Origin: CAVYUC01 sp963771595
GTDB taxonomy: Bacteria; Bacteroidota; Bacteroidia; Bacteroidales; Prolixibacteraceae
Direction: 5' to 3'
DNA: 64,000 bases
Assembly: GCA_963771595.1 (NCBI GenBank)
Contig: CAVYUC010000015.1
Location: 81,710 to 145,709, forward strand
Position numbers and translations under genes: made by a program. Below are positions 50,825 through 60,100 of this stretch, piece after piece; position 1 is the first letter of the stretch; each line of letters begins with the position of its first letter. A model generated the notes under the pieces. That model had not been told where the DNA came from and did not search any database. It saw only the letters and a list, made by a program, of their open reading frames with translations.

Positions 50825-52330
50825 TTATTTATCAGACAGCAGTTTTTCACCTTTTTCAATGGCTTCTTCAATGGTTCCCACCAGGTTAAATGCCGCTTCC
50901 GGATACTTGTCCACTTCGCCGTTCATAATCATGTTAAACCCTTTGATTGTATCTTCAATCGATACAAGTTTTCCTTCCAACCCGGTAAAATTGGAAGCAA
51001 CAAAAAACGGCTGCGACAGGAAGCGCTGAACCCGGCGAGCCCGGTGAACAACAAGTTTATCTTCTTCTGAAAGTTCGTCCATACCGAGAATGGCAATAAT
51101 ATCCTGCAATTCCTTGTAGCGCTGCAAAAGCATAATTACATTCTGAGCACAATTGTAATGTTCTTCGCCAACCACCTCTTTTGTTAAAATCCGGGATGTT
51201 GAATCCAGCGGATCCACTGCCGGATAAATACCCAGCTCAGAAATTTTACGGTTCAAAACCGTTGTTGCATCAAGGTGAGCAAAAGTTGTAGCCGGTGCAG
51301 GGTCAGTCAAGTCATCTGCCGGCACATATACCGCCTGTACAGAAGTAATTGAGCCATTTTTAGTGGAAGTAATCCGCTCCTGCATAACACCCATTTCGGT
51401 GGCCAGCGTGGGCTGGTAACCCACTGCCGATGGCATCCTGCCTAAAAGTGCAGACACTTCGGAACCGGCTTGTGTAAAACGGAACACATTGTCAACAAAG
51501 AACAGTATATCGCGACCGGCGCCTTTGCTTCCATCACCATCGCGCAAACTTTCGGCAATGGTTAACCCTGACAAGGCAACCCTTGCACGTGCTCCGGGTG
51601 GTTCGTTCATCTGCCCAAAAACCATGGCCAACTTGGAATGTTTCAGTTTCTCGCTGTCCACTTTAGAGAGATCCCAGTTGCCTTCTTCCATCGATTTTTT
51701 AAAATCTTCGCCATAATCCACAATGTCAGCTTCAATCATTTCACGAAGCAAATCATTTCCTTCGCGTGTCCGTTCACCAACTCCTGCAAACACTGATAAT
51801 CCACTGTGTGCCAATGCAATGTTGTTAATTAATTCCTGGATAAGTACAGTTTTACCCACTCCGGCACCACCAAATAAACCAATTTTACCTCCTTTGGCAT
51901 ATGGTTCTATCAGGTCGATTACCTTTATTCCAGTGTACAAAACTTCAGATTCAGTGGTCAAATCCTCGTATTTTGGCGGCTCGTTGTGTATGTTTAATCC
52001 ATCTTTTGGAAGTTGTTCCATTCCATCAATCGAATCGCCAACCACATTAAGCAGCCGGCCAAGTGCTGCCTGACCGTTGGGCATAATAATCGGGCTTCCC
52101 AAAGGAATCACTTCCATGCCACGTTTTAAACCATCGGTTGAATCCATTGCAATGCAGCGAATGGCGTTTTCACCAATGTGCTGCTGGCATTCAACGATTA
52201 AACTATCTTTACCTTCTCTTTTTATTTCAAGGGCATCGTAAATTGAGGGAAGTTCGCTGCCTTCTTTATCAAAGCTAACGTCGAGAGCAGGTCCGATTAC
52301 CTGAATGATTTTGCCTGTACTTTGAGCCAT
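50825..52330 (-). CDS. atpD: F-type ATP synthase beta subunit
   Basis: The 501-residue catalytic subunit has Walker A GGAGVGKT (154-161), the family signature region around PAVDPLDSTSRIL, and the DELSEED loop near residue 400. It hydrolyses or makes ATP in F1. In Bacteroidota atpD and atpC commonly stand apart from the other ATP synthase genes, and that is the case here. The neighbour upstream, 123 bp away in the same direction, is a polyprenyl synthase. Confidence 0.98.
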   Translation of the reverse strand: MAQSTGKIIQVIGPALDVSFDKEGSELPSIYDALEIKREGKDSLIVECQQHIGENAIRCIAMDSTDGLKRGMEVIPLGSPIIMPNGQAALGRLLNVVGDSIDGMEQLPKDGLNIHNEPPKYEDLTTESEVLYTGIKVIDLIEPYAKGGKIGLFGGAGVGKTVLIQELINNIALAHSGLSVFAGVGERTREGNDLLREMIEADIVDYGEDFKKSMEEGNWDLSKVDSEKLKHSKLAMVFGQMNEPPGARARVALSGLTIAESLRDGDGSKGAGRDILFFVDNVFRFTQAGSEVSALLGRMPSAVGYQPTLATEMGVMQERITSTKNGSITSVQAVYVPADDLTDPAPATTFAHLDATTVLNRKISELGIYPAVDPLDSTSRILTKEVVGEEHYNCAQNVIMLLQRYKELQDIIAILGMDELSEEDKLVVHRARRVQRFLSQPFFVASNFTGLEGKLVSIEDTIKGFNMIMNGEVDKYPEAAFNLVGTIEEAIEKGEKLLSDK

Positions 52331-52453
52331 TTATGATTTGATTTTTTTAAGACGGTTTTAAAAATTCTGAAATTTTTTAACGGTCAACAAATTTAGTATT
52401 GTTTTGCTTTTCTGCAATTAAAAACCTCGAATTTTGGGGGAATTTTAAATTTC

Positions 52454-53437
52454 TTAATAATCGCGTTTCAGCATTTTACTGCTCAACATTTTCAGTTGTG
52501 TTTTCCGCGATTCATCAACCGGAAGATTTATGAGCAATTCAGCCGATTTTTCAAAATAGCTGTCAATTTTTGCTTTTGTCAGCTTTTTAATTTCCAACTG
52601 ATTAAATATAGAAGTTACGGCCTGAATTTTTTCATCCGCATTAAAATCAGTTTTGCTGAACCACTCTTTTAATTCCGAGACTTTCTTTTCCGGGGCCATT
52701 TCGAGGGCTTTTATCAGCAAGAATGTCTTTTTATTGGCCAATATGTCGCCCCCAATTTTTTTGCCGAAAGTGTCCTGATTTCCAAAGGTATCCAATAAAT
52801 CATCCTGAAGCTGAAAAGCCATTCCCAGATTAATTCCAAACCGGTACAATTGATCGGCCTGCTCATCAGTTGCCTTTGCCAGCAGGGCGCCGGCTTTTAA
52901 ACTGCAGGCCAGCAAAACAGCTGTTTTCAGACGTATCATCTCCAGGTATTCAGTCGCTGAAACTTCCTGCCGGTTTTCAAAATCCATATCGTACTGCTGC
53001 CCTTCGCACACTTCAATGGCCGTTTGCGTAAACAATGCCGCCACTTCAAACAGCCGCTCCGATTTGCATTCCATTAAATACTGATAACTTAAAAACGCCA
53101 TGGCGTCGCCGGAAAGTATAGCATTGTTTTCGCTGAACTTTTTGTGCACGGTTTCCCTGTTTCTGCGCATGTGTGCCTTGTCCATAATGTCGTCGTGCAG
53201 AAGTGTGAAATTATGGAAAACCTCAATGCCAAGTGCGGCCGGCAAAGCATTCGATATATCTTCGGAAAACAAATTGTAACCAAGAAGCAACAACACCGGC
53301 CGGAGCCGTTTGCCACCCATTTCAAGTGAATATGCAACCGGAGAATAAAGTTCCGGCGGTTTTCTCTGTATTAATTTTTCTGAACGCAACCGGATTTCCG
53401 CATTTATTTTTTCCTGCAATTCTTCAACCGTAAACAT
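52454..53437 (-). CDS. polyprenyl (trans-isoprenyl) diphosphate synthase
   Basis: The 327-residue enzyme has the first Asp-rich motif DDIMD at 82-86 (LLHDDIMDKAHMRR), the second motif in FQLQDDLLDTFGN, and GGKRLRPVLLLL at 41-52. It condenses isopentenyl diphosphate units to a prenyl diphosphate in the cytoplasm; whether C15, C20 or longer cannot be decided safely from the sequence. It lies 32 bp after an MMPL-type RND exporter gene and is probably co-transcribed with it. Confidence 0.92.
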   Translation of the reverse strand: MFTVEELQEKINAEIRLRSEKLIQRKPPELYSPVAYSLEMGGKRLRPVLLLLGYNLFSEDISNALPAALGIEVFHNFTLLHDDIMDKAHMRRNRETVHKKFSENNAILSGDAMAFLSYQYLMECKSERLFEVAALFTQTAIEVCEGQQYDMDFENRQEVSATEYLEMIRLKTAVLLACSLKAGALLAKATDEQADQLYRFGINLGMAFQLQDDLLDTFGNQDTFGKKIGGDILANKKTFLLIKALEMAPEKKVSELKEWFSKTDFNADEKIQAVTSIFNQLEIKKLTKAKIDSYFEKSAELLINLPVDESRKTQLKMLSSKMLKRDY

Positions 53438-53469
53438 TGGAGTTATTTTTTATCATTTTCAGTTCTGAT

Positions 53470-55893
53470 TCATTCTTGTTTGTCTTGCCCTGGCGTGATA
53501 TTCGTTTCATGAGTTATTTCAAGATCTTCGAGTTCAATATCTTCTTCCTCATCGTAAATGTGCAGCAGCGGTTCTTCAAAAGCCTTTGTTGTGGTCAGCC
53601 TTTCGAGGCTCAACAACAGCGACGGCAGCAAAATTAAATTTGAAGTTACCGCAACCAGCAGCGTAAGGGAAACCAAAATACCCATTGCCACTGTTCCGCC
53701 AAAGCTGGAAAGGGCAAAAATTCCGAATCCAAAAAACAATACAACCGATGTGTACAACATACTAACTCCCGTTTCCCTCAAGGCAAGAATTACCGATTTA
53801 TGAATGTCCCAATTCGTTGCTTTAAGCTCCTGCCTGTATTTTGCAAGAAAATGAATGGTATTGTCTACTGAAATACCAAACGCAATACTGAAAACCAAAA
53901 TTGTTGATGCTTTTATCGGAATATCGGCAAAACCCATTATTGCTGCTGTGAAAATCAGTGGCACCACATTGGGAGTCAGCGACATAATTACCATGCGCCA
54001 CGATGAAAACATAATTGCCATAAATGTGGATATGAGAAATATTGCCAGCGCCAGACTTGTAAATAAATTTTTAAGCAGATATTGAGTCCCTTTAAAAAAT
54101 GTAACGCTCGAGCCGGTAACAGTGACATCATATTTGTCGGCGGTAAAAACAGAATCAATATCATTCTGAAAATCCGTGTAAAGTTCCTCCATGCGCTTTG
54201 TTCCCACATCTTTCATCCGGATGCTGATTCGGGTAATCTGCCGCGAACTGTCCATAAAAGCGTGCAGCAGATTTGCATTTTCCTCGCCGGTGGATGCATA
54301 TTGCAGAATGAAATTCTTTTCGCGGTTGTTGGGTAAGCTGTAATATTTCTCTGACCCGTTGTAAAAAGCCTGTTTCGAAAATTTCAACAGGTTAAGCAGC
54401 GAAAGGGGTGGCGAAAGTTCGGGATATTCCGAAAGCCGGGTTTCCAGCTGATCAATTTTATTGAAGTTGGTCAGTTGCATTACTCCGCCGGGTTTTCTGG
54501 TATCCACCATAATTTCGAGTGGCATCAGGCCGTCAAAATTCGATTCGAAAAATTTTAAATCCTTGTACACCGGATCATTTTTCGGTATATCGTCAACCAT
54601 GTATCCCGAGCTTTTAATCAGCGTGATACCAAAAATTCCGACTCCAATTATTACCAGTGTTGATATGTACACCTGTTTTCTGCGGTATTCGGTAATTTTT
54701 ATCAAACGGCTGATAATGCCTGCAATAAACCGGCTGTCCAGATGACTGACATGTTTCGAAGAGGGCGGTTTAATGTAACTGTAAATTATGGGTATCAGCA
54801 GCAACGAAAGTACAAACAACCCCATGATATTCAGTGAAGCCACAATTCCAAACTGCCGAAGAATTTCGCTTTTAACGATGATAAAAGTGGCAAAACCCGA
54901 AGCTGTTGTCAGGTTGGTAAGAAATGTAGCATTGCCAATTTTAATGATTACACGCTGCAGCGCTTTTATTTTATTTCCGTGGCGCACATATTCGTGGTGA
55001 AATTTGTTCAGCATATAAATGCTGTTTGGAATACCGATTACAATCAGCAGCGGCGGAATCATTCCCGATAAAATGGTGATTTTATAGCCAAACAGCGACA
55101 GCATTCCCAATGCCCAGACAACCCCGATTAAAACAATAATAACCGGAAAAATTACAGCTTTAAACGATCTGAAAAAAATGAAAAGTACAATGATACAGAT
55201 GGCCAGAGCGAGGGCGCTGAAAAAATAAAGTTCATTTTTAATTTTTATTGAATTTACCACCCTGATGTACGGCAAACCGGAATAATGAAGTTTTACATTC
55301 TCCTCCTTTTCAAACTGCCGCCCTATTTTTTGAATTGCCCGCACCATTTTTTCCCTGGCCTGGGTATGCATTTTCTCCTTGTTTACTGTCAATGCCAGCA
55401 AATAAGTGTTTTCGCTTTTGTTGTAAATAACATTCCGGTAAAAAGGAAGGCTCCTGAATTGCTCAGCTAAGCTATCAAGTTGATGTTGCGATTGAATGGT
55501 GTCGGGAAAAATTGGCCGAATTTCAAACTGCTTTTTTTCTGTGTTTTTAATCAGGTTATATGAATTTGAAACCGACAAAAGATCTTCAATACCTTCAACT
55601 TTCGAAAGTTCGTCATTCAATTCTTTCCACTGCCTGAAGTGATCTACTTTAAAGAAATTCGAATCCTGAATACCTATTATGATAAGGTTTCCTTCTTCGC
55701 CAAAAATTTCAACAAATTTGCGGTAATCTTTATATGCCTGGTCTTTTTTTGGAAGTAACGAAGCATATTCATATGACATTTCCACCTTGCGTGCATAGAA
55801 TCCTAAAAAAATTGTAATACCCAGTAGTACAGAAAGTAAAAGTATTTTATTTCTCAGGATAATCCTTGAAACCTTAACCCACATATCATTCAA
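53470..55893 (-). CDS. MMPL/COG1033-type RND superfamily exporter
   Basis: The 807-residue inner-membrane protein has two RND halves, each with one helix, a periplasmic domain of about 160 residues and five helices. Seen motifs are SGMIPPLLIVIGIPNSIYML and, in the second half, ASTILVFSIAFGISVDNTIH. It ends in an acidic cytoplasmic tail (EEEDIELEDLEI). It belongs to the MMPL/HpnN/Patched-like side of the superfamily, which tends to move lipids or hydrophobic compounds. The polyprenyl synthase gene 32 bp downstream suggests an isoprenoid-linked substrate, by inference only. Confidence 0.88.
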   Translation of the reverse strand: MNDMWVKVSRIILRNKILLLSVLLGITIFLGFYARKVEMSYEYASLLPKKDQAYKDYRKFVEIFGEEGNLIIIGIQDSNFFKVDHFRQWKELNDELSKVEGIEDLLSVSNSYNLIKNTEKKQFEIRPIFPDTIQSQHQLDSLAEQFRSLPFYRNVIYNKSENTYLLALTVNKEKMHTQAREKMVRAIQKIGRQFEKEENVKLHYSGLPYIRVVNSIKIKNELYFFSALALAICIIVLFIFFRSFKAVIFPVIIVLIGVVWALGMLSLFGYKITILSGMIPPLLIVIGIPNSIYMLNKFHHEYVRHGNKIKALQRVIIKIGNATFLTNLTTASGFATFIIVKSEILRQFGIVASLNIMGLFVLSLLLIPIIYSYIKPPSSKHVSHLDSRFIAGIISRLIKITEYRRKQVYISTLVIIGVGIFGITLIKSSGYMVDDIPKNDPVYKDLKFFESNFDGLMPLEIMVDTRKPGGVMQLTNFNKIDQLETRLSEYPELSPPLSLLNLLKFSKQAFYNGSEKYYSLPNNREKNFILQYASTGEENANLLHAFMDSSRQITRISIRMKDVGTKRMEELYTDFQNDIDSVFTADKYDVTVTGSSVTFFKGTQYLLKNLFTSLALAIFLISTFMAIMFSSWRMVIMSLTPNVVPLIFTAAIMGFADIPIKASTILVFSIAFGISVDNTIHFLAKYRQELKATNWDIHKSVILALRETGVSMLYTSVVLFFGFGIFALSSFGGTVAMGILVSLTLLVAVTSNLILLPSLLLSLERLTTTKAFEEPLLHIYDEEEDIELEDLEITHETNITPGQDKQE

Positions 55894-56089
55894 ATGATTC
55901 AGTTCAGCGAAAATAAGACAAATAATCGGATAATGAAAAGTGGGATAGACACTTTAAACCAATCTTAAAATTAATACATCCGGCATACGATTTATTGGAT
56001 ATTAAGTATTTAGAATCATTCTTTCAACAAACAAAAAAACTAAAAGACTGAAATGTTGTAACTTGTAAAAGCACCTTAAAATCACAATC

Positions 56090-56989
56090 ATGGAAAAAAT
56101 TCTTACATCCTGGTTATATGATTCTATTTCCTATTTCTCCCGGGAGAGATCAGCAAATTCCATTTATCATTTGTTGGCTGGAAGCGACAAAAATTTTAAA
56201 GCCGAACATCAGTTTTTTAACCTTACCTGCCTGTTTACTATGGGAGGGTTTTCTTTCTTCATAATCATCAATACAATTTTCGAAATTGATTTTACCCTAA
56301 CATTAATAAAACTCTCTGTCGTTTTTACAAGCACCATCCTTTACTATTATTCCCGTGTTAAAATGAAATTTATATTGACTTCTGTTTTATACTTTTTAAT
56401 TATTTTATTCAGCCTGTTATTTATTGGAGCATTAAATGGCGGCGTTACCGGAGGTATCGCGCCAATCTACACTTCTATACTTGTACTCATGTTGTTTATT
56501 ATGAGCGGAAACCGGCGAATTGTACTTTTGATTGTATGGACATTGAGCATTTCTATGTTGTTTGTCGTGGAATATTACCGGCCCGATTTAATTACTTCCT
56601 ATTCAAGCATTGAGCAAAAATACATCGATATCTGTCTGAGTTACTTTTCGGGAATTACAATTGTTGCTTTCGTTGTGGTGAATGTAAAGAAACTATATAA
56701 AAAAGAAAACAAGGTAAGATTGAATGTGGAAGATCTAATCGAACAATACCGATCTGCCGATTTTGAATTAAAAGAAATTATAGATAAAAAAATGAATTTG
56801 CTCTCTGTAAGGGAAAGGGAGATTTGCAAATTGTTATTGGTTGGTAATTCAAACAGAGAAATTGCAGATAGTTTATTTATTACCGAAGGCACCGTCAAAT
56901 GCCACCTGAACAACATTTACAAAAAATTAGGTACAAACAACAGAGTGGAAGTAATTAACCTGATAGGGAGAAATCTAACTTTTTTATAA
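56090..56989 (+). CDS. membrane-bound LuxR-type transcription regulator
   Basis: The 299-residue product has about six membrane helices in its first 205 residues, a short coiled linker (205-230), and a LuxR/FixJ HTH at about 232-295 (LSVREREICKLLLVGNSNREI, then TEGTVKCHLNNIYKKLGTNN; both broken here). Such one-component membrane regulators are thought to sense membrane or small-molecule signals while the HTH stays cytoplasmic. It stands 176 bp before the giant adhesin gene in the same direction, so it may control it. It is divergent from the MMPL exporter. Confidence 0.85.
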   Translation: MEKILTSWLYDSISYFSRERSANSIYHLLAGSDKNFKAEHQFFNLTCLFTMGGFSFFIIINTIFEIDFTLTLIKLSVVFTSTILYYYSRVKMKFILTSVLYFLIILFSLLFIGALNGGVTGGIAPIYTSILVLMLFIMSGNRRIVLLIVWTLSISMLFVVEYYRPDLITSYSSIEQKYIDICLSYFSGITIVAFVVVNVKKLYKKENKVRLNVEDLIEQYRSADFELKEIIDKKMNLLSVREREICKLLLVGNSNREIADSLFITEGTVKCHLNNIYKKLGTNNRVEVINLIGRNLTFL

Positions 56990-57165
56990 CCTCTGAAACT
57001 TCATTCTACCAGATATTTACAATAGCTTACAGTATTGTTTTAAAGTTTGTAAAGAACACTTTAATCCAAATGCTATTGAAAAAAGTTAACAAGGCACACA
57101 CTGCAAATGGGCAAGTTGTAATTTTTAAAAAAACAAAAAGTAATAACCTTTTAAAACTAACCATC

Positions 57166-60100
57166 ATGAAAAGAAATTTTACCTTAACATTTGCATTTCT
57201 ACTTTTAACAGTGGTATTTGTGCATGCTAATGCCCAGACTACACTTTGGTCTGAAAATTTTGAAGGTGACTGGACCGCCAACTGGTATGTGGAAAATGGT
57301 ACCTGGGAAGTGGGTACACCAACGAGTGGTCCTAATGCAGCATATAATGGTGACAAATGTGCGGCTACTGTGCTGGGTGGAAATTATGCTGTAACTGTAG
57401 ATACGAGATTTATAAAAATCTCATCGTTCTCAGTCCCTTCAGCAGAACAACATCCCCGTCTGAGATTCTGGCAGTGGTACAGCATTTCAGGGGCAGATTA
57501 CGGGAAGGTGCAAATAAAAACAGAAGGAAGTTCAGATTGGGTGGATGTCTCGGAAAATTTTATTCATACAGGAAGTAATGTGTGGACATATACTTCGATT
57601 GACCTGTCTGATTATGCCGGACAGTCCGTCCAAATTGCATTCCTGTTCCACGCTCAGGATGCTGGTTATGGCGGAGACGAAAGTACTGGCTGGTACATCG
57701 ATGATATTTCATTGGTTACAGGTACAATGGTCTACAATAATCCTGAAACATGGGAAAACGGAATTGGTGACTGGTATGCTGAAAAAGGTGCCTGGCAGGT
57801 AGGAACACCTACCTCTGGCCCGAATGAAGCTTATAATGGAGAAAATTGCGCTGCAACCGTATTAGACGGAAATTATGCTTTAAATGTAGACTCCAGGTTG
57901 ATTAGTCCACCGGTTACAATTGCTTCAGCAGAACAACATCCCCGTCTGAGATTCTGGCAGTGGTACAGCATTTCAGGGGCAGATTACGGGAAGGTGCAAA
58001 TAAAAACAGAAGGAAGTTCAGATTGGGTGGATGTCTCGGAAAATTTTATTCATACAGGAAGTAATGTGTGGACATATATTTCGATTGACCTATCTGATTA
58101 TGCCGGACAGTCCGTCCAAATTGCATTCCTGTTCCACGCTCAGGATGCTGGTTATGGCGGAGACGAAAGTACTGGCTGGTACATCGATGATATTTCATTG
58201 GTTACAGGTACAATGGTCTACAATAATCCTGAAACATGGGAAAACGGAATTGGTGACTGGTATGCTGAAAAAGGTGCCTGGCAGGTAGGAACACCTACCT
58301 CTGGCCCGAATGAAGCTTATAATGGAGAAAATTGCGCTGCAACCGTATTAGACGGAAATTATGCTTTAAATGTAGACTCCAGGTTGATTAGTCCACCGGT
58401 TACAATTGCTTCAGCAGAACAACATCCCCGTCTGAGATTCTGGCAGTGGTACAGCATTTCAGGGGCAGATTACGGGAAGGTGCAAATAAAAACAGAAGGA
58501 AGTTCAGATTGGGTGGATGTCTCGGAAAATTTTATTCATACAGGAAGTAATGTGTGGACATATATTTCGATTGACCTATCTGATTATGCCGGACAGTCCG
58601 TCCAAATTGCATTCCTGTTCCACGCTCAGGATGCTGGTTATGGCGGAGACGAAAGTACTGGCTGGTACATCGATGATATTTCATTGGTTACAGGTACAAT
58701 GGTCTACAATAATCCTGAAACATGGGAAAACGGAATTGGTGACTGGTATGCTGAAAAAGGTGCCTGGCAGGTAGGAACACCTACCTCTGGCCCGAATGAA
58801 GCTTATAATGGAGAAAATTGCGCTGCAACCGTATTAGACGGAAATTATGCTTTAAATGTAGACTCCAGGTTGATTAGTCCACCGGTTACAATTGCTTCAG
58901 CAGAACAACATCCCCGTCTGAGATTCTGGCAGTGGTACAGCATTTCAGGGGCAGATTACGGGAAGGTGCAAATAAAAAGAGAAGGAAGTTCAGATTGGGT
59001 GGATGTCTCGGAAAATTTTATTCATACAGGAAGTAATGTGTGGACATATACTTCGATTGACCTGTCTGATTATGCCGGACAGTCCGTCCAAATTGCATTC
59101 CTGTTCCACGCTCAGGATGCTGGTTATGGCGGAGACGAAAGTACTGGCTGGTACATCGATGATATTTCATTGGTTACAGGTACAATGGTCTACAATAATC
59201 CTGAAACATGGGAAAACGGAATTGGTGACTGGTATGCTGAAAAAGGTGCCTGGCAGGTAGGAACACCTACCTCTGGCCCGAATGAAGCTCATAATGGAGA
59301 AAATTGCGCTGCAACCGTATTAGACGGAAATTATGCTTTAAATGTAGACTCCAGGTTGATTAGTCCACCGGTTACAATTGCTTCAGCAGAACAACATCCC
59401 CGTCTGAGATTCTGGCAGTGGTACAGCATTTCAGGGGCAGATTACGGGAAGGTGCAAATCAAAACAGAAGGAAGCTCAGATTGGGTGGATATTCCAAATC
59501 AATATATTAATACAGGCAGTTCTGTTTGGACATATACATATATTGATTTATCAAATTATTCAGAACAATCAATACAAATTGCATTCCTGTTCCATGCTCA
59601 GGATGCTGGTTACGGTGGAGATGAAAGTACTGGTTGGTATATTGATGATATCACTCTTGACAGTGATATGGCCTCAGATGAAACCGATATCCTCACATAC
59701 AGTTTTGGCATCCCCCCGCAAACCGGTGCAGCGTCAATCGACGAAGTCAACAACACGGTTGACATTGAAGTTGAATCGGGCACTGACGTAACCGGTTTGG
59801 TTGCTACGTTCACACTTTCCGATGGGGCAAACGCCGAAGTTGGCGGAGTGGAACAAACCAGCGGGACAACTTCAAACGATTTTAGCAATCCGGTGACCTA
59901 TACCATTACTGCCGAAGACGGAACGACAACACAGGATTGGTTGATTACGGTAACCAAAGCCGTGATTTTAAACGATGAAGCCGATATTCTCACTTATAGT
60001 TTTGGAATGCCGCCGCAAACCGATGATGCCGCCATTAATTCATCGCTCCACACCATTGATATCGAAGTGGAAGCGGGCACTAATGTAACCAATTTAGTTG

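Noticed and set aside
57070..57165. Adhesin start at the upstream ATG 57070
   Set aside because: The extra 32 residues are basic and not a signal peptide; ATG 57166 gives a normal Sec signal.
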